NCBI GenBank assembly: GCA_937921805.1
Contig: CAKZUS010000363.1
Coordinates: forward strand, 1-20,783
DNA: 20,783 nucleotides
DNA from: an uncultured Granulosicoccaceae bacterium
GTDB taxonomy: Bacteria > Pseudomonadota > Gammaproteobacteria > JABXHR01
Reading direction: 5' to 3'
This document shows, one piece after another, positions 8,212 through 15,663 of this stretch. Under the pieces are notes generated by a model. The model was not told where the DNA came from, searched no databases, and saw only the letters and a program-made list of their open reading frames with translations. The first letter of the stretch is position 1; each line of letters begins with the position of its first letter. The position numbers and the translations under genes were made by a program.

Positions 8212-10848
8212 TCACTCACGCTCCCTGCCCTTTTGCTTTCCAGCTTTATCGGAGCGAATCGTTTCGATGTCGGCGCTGTGCTGGGCGGTATCCTCAGGAG
8301 GTGGAATCGTATTATCGACCTCCCACTCTACGCGAGCATCGCGCCGTTTTTTGTTACGTCCTCGGGCTTCTCGATGCGAGAAGTCATTGAGGATCCATTC
8401 TTTTGCGGTCTCGGCAAAGTACTCCGTCCAGCTCAGATCGCCCAGGTCTTTGACCTGAGCATCCTTTTTGGCGACTTTCTGCTGCGCCTTGTGATAGGCG
8501 CGTTTTTCCCGCTCGCTAAAATCTCCAAACCCCAGCTCCTCAATGGCGGTCATGATGGTAGAGGCTTTTTGATTACGCTTGATTTTGGATTGGGTCGCTG
8601 CATACAGCGCTTCTGCATCCAGCTCTTGCAGGCTATGGCGTGTTTTCGTATTACGGTTGTAGACGGTAACGATGCCGTCTTGCTCACTGATATGCAGACC
8701 ATTCTCACGCAATAGCGCATCGTATTGCTGCTGTCTTTTGGATTTTTGCAGCACAAAATCCAGACGCTTGGCAGTGTCATCAAGTTTTGCTTGCTCGATA
8801 CCGTCAAAGCGTTGCTGCATGGCGTGGAGACCCTCGACCAGACCCAGCTCCTGGAGGGTGAAGGATTCTTTGCTCTCGCGTCGGTAGAAACGCTCGGCAT
8901 CATTGTTGTAGGAGATTCCTGCTTCACGCAGGGCGGCAAAGTATTCGCGTTTGGAGTTCGATCCCTGAGAGGCTCGAACCACTTGCTCATACATGGCGGC
9001 TTTGGAAGCGGTGGTGGCGACCTCGAAGCGGGTATGCATGATATCGAGTGCGCCATGTACACCGAGTTCTTCGGCGCTGAGCGACAGGCGGCTCTGTTTC
9101 TCAAAAAAGCGTCCTGTATCGTCGTTGTAGGAGATCCCTGCCTGCTTCAAAGCGGCAAAGTAGTCACGTTTGGAGGCAGCGGTTTCGCAGATGCTGCGTA
9201 CCTGGTCGCGGAGCCGGTGCTGCTGCGCGGTAAATCGCACTTCCATCCCTGCAAGAGCGGATTGCACACCGAGTTCTTCGGCGCTCAGTGACAATTTACT
9301 CTTGGCATCAAAGAATTTTTGTGTCTCGCGGTTTTGGTAGATTTCTGAGCTTCTCAGCTGGGCGAGGAAGTCGTTTTTACTCGTGGCTTTCTCGCTTGCC
9401 ATGATGATATGGCCATAGAGGGTCGTTCGTGCGGCGTGCTCTTGGGCGCGAAAGCGAGCATGCATGCTCTGAATATTGCTACTGACTCCCAGGTCTTCGG
9501 GGCTAAACGACGCGCGTGCACCGCGATGATAGAAACGGTTACTGTCTTCGTAGTAGCGCAGATCGTGTGATCGGAGCAGTTGCTCATACTCGCGCAGTGA
9601 TTGTGCAGCCTGCATGACTTCAGGCAGTGTGGCGCGCATCTGGGCGCGAGTTTGATTCTTGGGTTCCTGGAATCGCTGCTGCATGGCTTCTAGTGCCCCT
9701 TCAAGGGCTAGCTCTTCCACAGAGAAGGGCAGCTGCGTCAGATCATCGATAAAACTCTCGCCATCAGTGGTAATCGCTTCATCGCGCAGCGTTTGCTGAT
9801 ATTCACCTTGAGAACGCGACGACTTGGCCACGCGAGTGAGTCGTTCTTGGAGTTCATGTCGCACGGTATTGAGCTGAAAGCGCTGTTCCCTATTCTCAAA
9901 TGCTGCCTCTATGCCCATTTTTTGGACGCTGAGCGGCCTGTTTCCTCCTGCGGGGGTAAAGGTATGGTCAATGCTGGAATACTGCACTCCTGAGCGTTTC
10001 AGTGCGTTTTGGAACTCATGTTCATTGCGTGCCTGGTTTAGAGCAGAAAGAATATGTGTGCGAGTACTATCTATTTCTACTTGCACCTGCCGCGCAGGGG
10101 CGGCGGTTTTTGTATTGCTTGCACTACGATGTGCCAATGCGTCAAAGCTGTCTTTGAGTCCCAATGTCTTGATGCGGTGTTTTTTCCCTGTGGCTTCGAT
10201 CAAAAAGCCATCGGTATTGCCACGTTTGTAATAGGTGAATCCGCTTTCTTCCATTGCGGCCAGAAACTCTTCTCGATCTGCACAAATGGCATGGTGATAT
10301 TCAAAGCAGTCTACTAAGTCTTGTTTGTTTGATCCGTATTCTTTAGATTTTGACAAAATTGTTCCTTGCTCCAATTCGGGGTAGTGTTTCAGAACAAACT
10401 TTTCGGCATGAGATTTCGCGTGATCGAATTGCACTTTGTTTAAATGGTGCCTTTTGTTCTGAGCGACTTCATTGGCGCTTATCATCAGATGGAAATGCAC
10501 ATGGTGCTCTTTTTCATCGTGCAAATACCCAACGACCATATTATTGGGGCAGCGTTTTGTCAGATACTCTCTTGCTGACTGATAGAGGGCTTCTTTTTGA
10601 ACGCTGAGGGGAACGTCTTTTTTGGGACGTTCAAATGAGATCACTTCATGATAGAGATAATTGCCGTTTTTACGTTTGGGAAGTAAGGTGGCATTGTCTT
10701 GAAACTCGGCAATGATGCTTGCTCTGTCTCTGGAAAACAGGTTTTGCGTCAGGATATAGGAGGCGTCTTGTTTCTCACTCCCCTGCTCCATATAGTCATA
10801 GAGCTGCGTGAAGCTCGCTTCTTTTCGTGACATGGACTTGATTATCAT
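8212..10848 (-). CDS. MobA/TraI-type relaxase with repeated C-terminal modules
   Basis: 878 residues. Relaxases nick one strand at oriT and stay covalently attached to the 5' end. The N-terminal domain (1-170) begins MIIKSMSRKEASFTQLYDYM, with candidate nucleophiles Y17 and Y19, and has the metal-binding HHVHFH cluster at 115-120, as in the Relaxase/MobA (MOBP) family. From about 180 to 755 there are about eight copies of a roughly 72-residue module of the type REYFAALREAGISYNND..RFY....SLSAEELGV, with LGV/LGL anchors near 230, 312, 381, 454, 527, 597, 669 and 744. The C-terminal 120 residues are charged. No primase or helicase domain was recognised. The start overlaps the MobC-like gene (ATGA). 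Confidence 0.92.
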   Translation of the reverse strand: MIIKSMSRKEASFTQLYDYMEQGSEKQDASYILTQNLFSRDRASIIAEFQDNATLLPKRKNGNYLYHEVISFERPKKDVPLSVQKEALYQSAREYLTKRCPNNMVVGYLHDEKEHHVHFHLMISANEVAQNKRHHLNKVQFDHAKSHAEKFVLKHYPELEQGTILSKSKEYGSNKQDLVDCFEYHHAICADREEFLAAMEESGFTYYKRGNTDGFLIEATGKKHRIKTLGLKDSFDALAHRSASNTKTAAPARQVQVEIDSTRTHILSALNQARNEHEFQNALKRSGVQYSSIDHTFTPAGGNRPLSVQKMGIEAAFENREQRFQLNTVRHELQERLTRVAKSSRSQGEYQQTLRDEAITTDGESFIDDLTQLPFSVEELALEGALEAMQQRFQEPKNQTRAQMRATLPEVMQAAQSLREYEQLLRSHDLRYYEDSNRFYHRGARASFSPEDLGVSSNIQSMHARFRAQEHAARTTLYGHIIMASEKATSKNDFLAQLRSSEIYQNRETQKFFDAKSKLSLSAEELGVQSALAGMEVRFTAQQHRLRDQVRSICETAASKRDYFAALKQAGISYNDDTGRFFEKQSRLSLSAEELGVHGALDIMHTRFEVATTASKAAMYEQVVRASQGSNSKREYFAALREAGISYNNDAERFYRRESKESFTLQELGLVEGLHAMQQRFDGIEQAKLDDTAKRLDFVLQKSKRQQQYDALLRENGLHISEQDGIVTVYNRNTKTRHSLQELDAEALYAATQSKIKRNQKASTIMTAIEELGFGDFSEREKRAYHKAQQKVAKKDAQVKDLGDLSWTEYFAETAKEWILNDFSHREARGRNKKRRDARVEWEVDNTIPPPEDTAQHSADIETIRSDKAGKQKGRERE

Positions 10849-11231
10849 TGCCTCGATACCTTATGTGCACTTTCTGTCATCAGATCGCAGCATGATTTGA
10901 GGTGTTGCAGTAATCCATGCTCATCGCGTAGGGCTTCGATGCGGTTCGAGTGTCTGGCAATCTGATTAACGTTATCGCTGATTTTGCGCACGAGCATATT
11001 CAGCTCACGCAGCTGCTCCTCGAGGCGCAGGCGCTCTGCTTGCTCTTGGGCACTGGGGAGCATTTGCCCCTCCAACTGGGCCAGGGCGAGCCGCACCAGG
11101 GCGGCACCAAATGCCATGTCATGCTCTTCGGCGAACGCCGAAACCAATGTAAAAGCGTCAGGGTCAAGATAGACTTCTTTACGCTTTTTGTTCGCTCGAA
11201 AGCGTCGCAGTCGCTCAGGGGTGCCGGTCAT
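10845..11231 (-). CDS. mobC: MobC-type relaxosome accessory protein
   Basis: 128 residues. MobC-like proteins bind oriT and help the relaxase open the DNA. The family signature DNVNQIARHSNRI is present near residues 86-98, after an N-terminal ribbon-helix-helix-like region (RKEVYLDPDAFTLVSAFAEE) and a charged helix. It is first in the operon, overlaps the relaxase start by ATGA, and lies directly beside the candidate oriT hairpins at 11266-11343. Confidence 0.85.
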   Translation of the reverse strand: MTGTPERLRRFRANKKRKEVYLDPDAFTLVSAFAEEHDMAFGAALVRLALAQLEGQMLPSAQEQAERLRLEEQLRELNMLVRKISDNVNQIARHSNRIEALRDEHGLLQHLKSCCDLMTESAHKVSRQ

Positions 11232-11265
11232 AGTACGATGGTTACACGGTGCCGCTTTGGGGGTT

Positions 11266-11343
11266 AAGGGGGTTGCCCCCTTGCAAGATCAAATGGTATC
11301 GGAACTCAGGGCGTTGGCAAACCGTTTACGGTTCCACCAACGC
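11266..11343. other. Candidate oriT region with two hairpins
   Basis: Two inverted repeats lie 35 bases upstream of mobC. The first (11266-11282) is AAGGGGG/CCCCCTT with a 3-base loop, followed by GCAAG. The second (11311-11343) pairs GCGTTGG with CCAACGC and, inside a small bulge, AACCGT with ACGGTT across a TT loop. Position beside mobC-relaxase and hairpin content fit an oriT. The nick site is not identified. Downstream at about 11366-11378 there is a further small palindrome (CTTGCA/TGCAAG). The rest of 11380-11526 shows nothing recognisable. Confidence 0.5.
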
Positions 11344-11526
11344 CCCGTTCCGGTAACATTTCAATCTTGCACTGCAAGCCGCTCTACGGTTGATGCGTTG
11401 GCGCTACAGGGTGGCAAGCATTCGTAGTCTGACGGTGTGTGATGGCTGCGCAATCTGAAGATTGTGTGAAGAAATTTTGATGGCTACTGGTATTTAGTAC
11501 TTGTCAATATCTCGAACATGCAAGAG

Positions 11527-11547
11527 AAGTAGGGCTATGCCCTACTT
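11527..11547 (+). terminator. Intrinsic-terminator-like hairpin
   Basis: Perfect 9-bp stem AAGTAGGGC/GCCCTACTT with a 3-base loop, followed on the plus strand by GGTG and a T-rich tract. The methyltransferase stop codon lies inside the stem on the opposite strand, so it may serve transcripts from both sides, better on the plus strand. Confidence 0.5.
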
Positions 11548-12324
11548 GGTGTTTTTCTTTCTTCTGTGTGCTCGCCACTGTCTTTGTTCGATCATTTCGA
11601 TAAACTTCTCCGACTGTTCAATAGAGATGCAGTGACGGTCTACGCTATAGGCTGCGACACCTGTTGTACCACCTCCAGCAAAGCTATCGAGCACAATGTC
11701 TCAGGGGTTCGTGAATACTTCGATGAGTCCACGTATTAGGAATTCAGGCTTCTCGGTAGGATGTTTGGTCTGCTTCCTTCCCTCCTTGCCGATGCGGTAG
11801 TTCAGCACACTCTTCATTTTTGATTGTCCGAGGAAGTTGAAGGTTTTCGGTGGGTTAAAATTCCCACCATCGTTCACCAACCAAAGTCCCATTTCATAGC
11901 AAGGACGGAAACCATTTTTGCGGTAGGATATTTGAGGGTTGGTCTTGTTGAGGATGATCGGCAGACGGAAGGTAAACAGTCCACGCCTTTCGAGTTCGTA
12001 GCCAATCCAACCGGCATAGCGATACGAGAAAAAAAGTACCATACTGGCATTGGGCTTGAGAATACGCTGATATTCTTCGCATACCTGGAAGACAAAATCC
12101 AGGTACTCGTGCATCGATGGCCATTTATCCCAGTCGCCAAAATCAGACGCAACGAGCTTTGACCCTCGCATCGTCAGTCAGGGCTGATTGGAAATGTTGT
12201 AGGGAAAATCCGAGCAGATATAGTCGATACTGTTATCAGGGATTTTCTTCATCACCTTGAGACAGTCAGCGTGGATGATTTTATGTACTGCCGCAGGAGC
12301 AGTGGAAGGAATGTGTGTATTCAT
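11542..12324 (-). CDS. DNA methyltransferase (beta-type order) with two in-frame UGA codons
   Basis: 261 codons from ATG to TAG, interrupted only by UGA at codon 49 (12178-12180) and codon 208 (11701-11703). Motif order is catalytic first, SAM-binding last: CSDFPYNIS (38-45; DPPY-type motif IV with F in place of the first P) and DSFAGGGTT near codon 214 (motif I). The second UGA sits in TNP-UGA-DIVLD just before motif I, where this family almost always has glycine (NPGD.VLDPFAGSGTT). The first sits in ISNQP-UGA-LTMRGSK, where glycine also fits. There is no frameshift and no other stop. Read with UGA = Gly this is an intact methyltransferase; in a standard-code host it would make a 48-residue stub. 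No restriction enzyme partner was recognised. The alternative is a pseudogene with two nonsense mutations. Confidence 0.65.
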
Positions 12325-12341
12325 GGTTCATGAATAAAGAA

Positions 12342-12605
12342 TTAAAAGATCAACGACATCATCATTGACCCTTTTCTCCTTCTTCTTTGCACAAAACGCT
12401 GGACATACAATAAGCTGTCAAGCCATCCGTTATTTCTGAGCAATTCAAATGTGTCCCTCTCCTTCAGAGGCTCGGGAATCGGTGGCTTTACAGCGCCGTT
12501 TTCAACGTATAATTGCGGGGCAATGATGATGTTATTACGTTGGTCTTCCTCAGGCGTGATCGAAGAGATTTTGCAGGGAGGTGAAGTGCAAGCAACATTT
12601 GACAA
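12342..12605 (-). CDS. Hypothetical protein upstream of methyltransferase
   Basis: 87 codons from a TTG start (no ATG until near the end), ending at TAA 17 bases before the methyltransferase ATG, on the same strand. The segment from PPIPEPLKERDTFELLRNNGWLDSLLYVQRF onward looks like natural protein; the tail is very basic. A TAG lies just upstream of the start, so no longer reading is possible. It could be a partner or remnant of a restriction-modification unit, but no nuclease motif is visible. Confidence 0.35.
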   Translation of the reverse strand: MSNVACTSPPCKISSITPEEDQRNNIIIAPQLYVENGAVKPPIPEPLKERDTFELLRNNGWLDSLLYVQRFVQRRRRKGSMMMSLIF

Positions 12606-12629
12606 GTAATACTATACCCATACTATTAC
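12606..12629. promoter_or_regulatory. Palindromic operator/promoter between divergent genes
   Basis: A 24-base imperfect palindrome in which 9 of 12 positions pair (outer arms GTAATA/TATTAC). It ends 4 bases before the brnT-like ATG at 12634 and abuts the TTG start on the other strand. TACTAT at 12621-12626 could be a -10, which would leave almost no leader. A site of this kind would suit autoregulation by the BrnA-like protein. Confidence 0.45.
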
Positions 12630-12633
12630 TCGT

Positions 12634-12912
12634 ATGATACAAGTACGATGGAATCCAGAAAAAGCAAAACTCCTTGCTTCTCATACAAATCGCTGATGTG
12701 TTGGTTTTGAAGATTGCGTTGTCGCGCTTGAATCTTGAAAAATCCTTGATGATATTCCGCATCCATCCCGAGAGAATCAGCGCATTTTCATACTAGAGAT
12801 AAATGGATATGCTCACGTTGTGCCGTATGTCCGAGAAGCGGACGGAACACATTTTCTCAAAACGGTATTTCCAAGCCGAAAATACCACGCACAATATATT
12901 ACTAAAAAATAG
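12634..12912 (+). CDS. BrnT-like toxin with two in-frame UGA codons
   Basis: 92 sense-or-UGA codons from ATG to TAG. Apart from UGA at codon 21 (12694-12696) and codon 35 (12736-12738) the frame is clean and matches the intact BrnT-like toxin at 5925-6206: FEDCVVALES, then VPYVREADGTHFLKTVFPSRK against VPFVEQEDGTRFLKTIYPSR. Codon 21 follows R at the place where the other copy has RG (AERGISFE), with one extra residue after it. Codon 35 lies in ES-UGA-KILDD, where relatives commonly carry glycine (from memory of the family, unchecked). Read with UGA = Gly the toxin is full length; in the standard code it stops after 20 residues. Confidence 0.65.
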
Positions 12913-12914
12913 TC

Positions 12915-13232
12915 ATGAAATCAGAACAGACAATACCGACGATTGGATCTTATTTAGATGATGAGGAAAAAGAGCTTATTGAATCCATTGAAGCATGAGA
13001 GTATGACAACGCCCCAAGCCTTCTGACACCTGAACGACTCTCCGAGCTACAACAGATGGCGCGAAATACACTTCGAGAAAGACGCCAAGAAATATCGCTT
13101 CGCATACCCCAAACAGATTGGGTACGTCTGAAAGACTACGCAATGCGCGAGGGAGTACCATATCAAACGGTCGTCATGTCTCTCATTCACGAACATGTCT
13201 CGCAAAAAATGGAGTCATCTGTTTTGAAATAA
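12915..13232 (+). CDS. BrnA-like antitoxin with one in-frame UGA codon
   Basis: 105 codons, starting 2 bases after the toxin stop and ending at TAA. The only interruption is UGA at codon 28 (12996-12998). Aligned with the intact BrnA-like protein at 5623-5928, YLDDEEKEMMEAFNRGEF matches YLDDEEKELIESIEA-UGA-EY, so the UGA stands exactly where the other copy has glycine. The C-terminal half keeps the DNA-binding pattern ISLRIPQTDWVRLKDYA with GVPYQTVVMSLIHEH. Read with UGA = Gly the antitoxin is intact; otherwise it ends after 27 residues. Confidence 0.68.
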
Positions 13233-13236
13233 CCCG

Positions 13237-13467
13237 ATGTCCTTCGCTCAGCGAGTCAAATCACTTTTGCACCTTGCCACGCCATCAAAGGCTCGTAGTA
13301 TTGCCAGACACGTATTTCAGTATCTCCCTGCATGAATGCCGTCCCAATGGCCGGCTTCTGCGCACAAAGGCGAGGTGGCCGCACACGTCACCGTGTTGGC
13401 TCTTTTGGTCTTGCGCCCAAGCGAAGATGTAGAGCAATACGTCAAGCTCCTCAGATCATGCCGATAA
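13237..13467 (+). CDS. Hypothetical 76-codon gene with one in-frame UGA
   Basis: ATG lies 4 bases after the brnA-like stop, and the frame ends at TAA 1 base before the next ATG. The one internal stop is UGA at codon 33 (13333-13335), in YLPA-UGA-MPSQW. The remainder reads as plausible protein (HKGEVAAHVTVLALLVLRPS and a charged C-terminus). I do not recognise the family, so the residue expected at the UGA cannot be judged. Tight spacing on both sides argues that it belongs to the toxin-antitoxin transcript. Confidence 0.45.
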
Positions 13468-13468
13468 T

Positions 13469-13702
13469 ATGGTTGAGGAGAAGAAAGCAACGGCAGAGTT
13501 AATCGAATGTGCTCTCGCACTCATCGATAAAGGTACGGATATCCCGTCATATTCTGCTGAGGCAATACATGAGTGGTTTGAAGCGGACGATGATCGTCCC
13601 TTCCCTGAAGTGGAATTTCATAATCCAAGTAGTAGTGGAGTTTCGATTTCTCAACTCTGCCGATGCAGGCATGTAATGGATATGAGCGCCTTGCCGTCAT
13701 AA
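13469..13702 (+). CDS. Hypothetical acidic protein, last gene of the UGA-containing cluster
   Basis: 77 residues with no internal stop, starting directly after the previous TAA. Residues 1-50 are acidic and helical (KATAELIECALALIDKGTD, then HEWFEADDDRPFPEVEFHN). The last 25 residues, rich in S and C, look unlike the rest and may reflect a frameshift or recombination joint. No domain was recognised. It may be joined in function to the preceding ORF. Confidence 0.4.
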   Translation: MVEEKKATAELIECALALIDKGTDIPSYSAEAIHEWFEADDDRPFPEVEFHNPSSSGVSISQLCRCRHVMDMSALPS

Positions 13703-13752
13703 GCCACACTCTGCAATTTCCAGGACTCAACGTGGATGCATAAGCATAGGTA

Positions 13753-14196
13753 CTACTGCACCTCTTGCGCTGAAATCAGACGAATATGCCCAAGGTGCTG
13801 TGTTTTGAGATAGTGCTTTTTGTCTGCCGTAATAAAGTCGGTATCAAGCAATATGGCGAGGGCGTGATAAACGCTATCGTAGATGCTGGGGAATCCGCTT
13901 TTGGGGTGCCCCTGGTCGCTGATTCTTGATGCTTCGATGGCAATTTCATCGCTCAGCGCAACGACTTTCAGTGACGAAGCGGTAAAAAAGCGGAAAAAAC
14001 GTAAGGTCGCACTGACGTCGGCTCGCTTGTGTTTTGCCACTGACAGTAGTTCGTAGAGAAAGAGGTCTGGAACAATCAGGCTGTAATCATCTTCCACCAA
14101 CTGCCGAATCGTTTGTCGTGCAGCATCGGAGTAGGCTTCTTTATGAAGCAACGCCGAAAAGACGCAGGCGTCAATGACAATATTTTTACCCTTCAT
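13753..14196 (-). CDS. vapC: VapC-like PIN-domain toxin
   Basis: 147 residues. PIN toxins are metal-dependent ribonucleases, typically cutting tRNA or rRNA. The acidic active-site set is visible: D9 (VIDACVF), E49 (FLYELLS), D107 (SIYDSVYHALA) and D125 (FITADKKHY). The HALA and TADKKHY motifs are standard for VapC. Its start overlaps the vapB-like stop by 11 bases. No internal UGA, so this pair belongs to the standard-code part or happens not to use UGA. Confidence 0.9.
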   Translation of the reverse strand: MKGKNIVIDACVFSALLHKEAYSDAARQTIRQLVEDDYSLIVPDLFLYELLSVAKHKRADVSATLRFFRFFTASSLKVVALSDEIAIEASRISDQGHPKSGFPSIYDSVYHALAILLDTDFITADKKHYLKTQHLGHIRLISAQEVQ

Positions 14197-14467
14197 GCGG
14201 CGCTATAAGGGAGCTGAGCTGATGAACGCGCCCTTCTCGGCTCGCACGAATAATCTCTACTGCACTGCTTACACCGTCAGGTCCAGCTTGTGGTTTGGTG
14301 ATATCAATCAAGTCCAGTAACGCCATACGCTGGCGCTCGTGCAGCGCCGCAGCGAGGGCTTCGGCGACAAAAGCAGAGCGCTTTTTCTCTGGAACCATTT
14401 CATCCAGTTGTGCGGATACCGCTTGAGGAATGCTAAATGAACGCTTACTTGCAAGAGCTGTCTTCAT
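14186..14467 (-). CDS. vapB: VapB-like antitoxin
   Basis: 93 residues. The N-terminal half has a ribbon-helix-helix pattern (SFSIPQAVSAQLDEMVPEKKRSAFVAEALAAAL, about 10-42), used for DNA binding and dimerisation. The C-terminal region would wrap the PIN toxin. It lies immediately upstream of vapC and behind a perfect inverted repeat (14485-14502) suited to autoregulation. Confidence 0.8.
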   Translation of the reverse strand: MKTALASKRSFSIPQAVSAQLDEMVPEKKRSAFVAEALAAALHERQRMALLDLIDITKPQAGPDGVSSAVEIIRASREGRVHQLSSLIAPHEG

Positions 14468-14484
14468 AGTATCTTCTTACTAAA

Positions 14485-14502
14485 TAGTATGACCACATAC
14501 TA
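14485..14502. promoter_or_regulatory. Operator-like inverted repeat upstream of vapB
   Basis: TAGTATG and CATACTA, a perfect 7-bp inverted repeat with a 4-base spacer, 18 bases upstream of the vapB start. TACTAT within it could be the -10 of the minus-strand promoter, so a bound antitoxin would block it. Confidence 0.5.
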
Positions 14503-14540
14503 CTGAGTATCGCTCGGAACGCAAGTTTTTGTAGTGCTCC

Positions 14541-15581
14541 CTACTCGCCTTTGCCCATTGCCATGCGGTACATACACACGGTATTGGTGCCAGCAAAATT
14601 TTGCTGATCGTCATCGTTAAATCGGCGATAGATGCCCCACTTCACGCGAACAAAGGGAGTAGTGCCTGGTTCTGCTTCGCGCTCGCGCCAGATTTCCAAG
14701 GTATCTTCCTTTGAGTCGTATTCCATCAAGGTGGCTTCTGTTGCCAAGTTAATGAGCGTAGCTTTGAGGGGATTGTCAGCACTGGTCTGACGCACCATTG
14801 GGACTCGCAAGGTGAGCCTCAGCCGCTCATTGAGTGTCCAGGGGGCCGTGGCCAAGTGATCGTTGGCGGTAGAGGGATCAAAGCGAAGTTGAAACTGCTC
14901 TGCCCCACCGCTGACCTTGGACGCGGAAAAATTCAATATGGGGTCATAGTCGGCACTGCCATTGTTGAGCCAAAATTTTGGCATCAATTGCAGGAGGTGG
15001 GTAAACCCAAACCCGAGGTTCCACGGGTCTTTTAGTTCGAAGTCATAGGCGAGCAGTAGGGTATCGTTTTCAAAATAGTGGTACTCATTGGAGCTGGTAT
15101 TCGTGACTTTGATTTCTACACGTTGCCTGCCGCTTGAATCTTGTTCACGGCGTTCATTCTCTGCATCGCGGTGGATGGTGAGACACATATTGGCTTCATC
15201 ACCCTGCACTTCTTGCGTGAGATGGGTGTAGCCGTTATTGGGCAGGTCATCGAGGGCATCAACCCCGTATGCTTGGGTCAGTTGTGTTGCAGCGGCTTCC
15301 ATTGAGTTTGGGACGAATTCATTGAAGCTCAGCGATGTCAGCCCCGCAAAGGTGGTGCTTTGACGAAAATCGGGGGATGAAGTGGCAGTGCCACTACTTG
15401 TAGTGCCGGTATTTGAGGTGCCGCCCTCTTCTTCCGCTGGCTGTGCTGCTTGGGGATGTGTCAGTAAGGAAACCAAACCTGCAACGAGGGTTGAAGCAAC
15501 AAGTCCTACTGATTCAGTAACTCCACACCCTGTTATCCCCAACACAGATAGGGACAACACACTTACTCGAACGATTTTCAT
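14541..15581 (-). CDS. Lipoprotein resembling polysaccharide lyase (jelly-roll type)
   Basis: 346 residues from ATG 15581, chosen over GTG 15587 because GAGGTG lies just upstream. A lipoprotein signal peptide ends in the lipobox ITGC (C19 in this numbering), followed by an S/T/G-rich linker (about 45-75), so it should be tethered to the outer membrane or another envelope face. The rest resembles the concanavalin-like fold of bacterial alginate/glucuronan-type lyases: RVEIKV, FTHLLQLMP, PILNFSAS and the late RVKWGIYRRF motif. The family assignment is by motif memory. It stands alone, without sugar transport or other lyase genes. Ends at TAG. Confidence 0.6.
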   Translation of the reverse strand: MKIVRVSVLSLSVLGITGCGVTESVGLVASTLVAGLVSLLTHPQAAQPAEEEGGTSNTGTTSSGTATSSPDFRQSTTFAGLTSLSFNEFVPNSMEAAATQLTQAYGVDALDDLPNNGYTHLTQEVQGDEANMCLTIHRDAENERREQDSSGRQRVEIKVTNTSSNEYHYFENDTLLLAYDFELKDPWNLGFGFTHLLQLMPKFWLNNGSADYDPILNFSASKVSGGAEQFQLRFDPSTANDHLATAPWTLNERLRLTLRVPMVRQTSADNPLKATLINLATEATLMEYDSKEDTLEIWREREAEPGTTPFVRVKWGIYRRFNDDDQQNFAGTNTVCMYRMAMGKGE

Positions 15582-15663
15582 ATGCACCTCATTGTCCGAT
15601 TTGGGACTCTAGGCTAGCGCAAAAACTTTTGCAATGTGGTCAATTCCCAGTACAACTAAACTG

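Noticed and set aside
7945..8214. Relaxase could run through two TGA codons in frame into the 66-residue gene if UGA were Gly throughout.
   Set aside because: The stretch between does not look coding, the 66-residue gene has its own GAGAGAGG site, and the relaxase, coupling protein and J-domain genes have no internal UGA and use UGA as stop in ATGA overlaps.
11701..12171. A 156-residue methyltransferase fragment as an independent gene from ATG 12171.
   Set aside because: It lacks both the DPPY-type motif and motif I, which lie in the same frame just beyond the flanking UGA codons, so it is the middle of one larger gene.
12694..12738. UGA as tryptophan (code 4, as in mycoplasmas or some phages) for the recoded cluster.
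   Set aside because: Trp is implausible before motif I of the methyltransferase and at the aligned BrnA position, where the intact copy has glycine.
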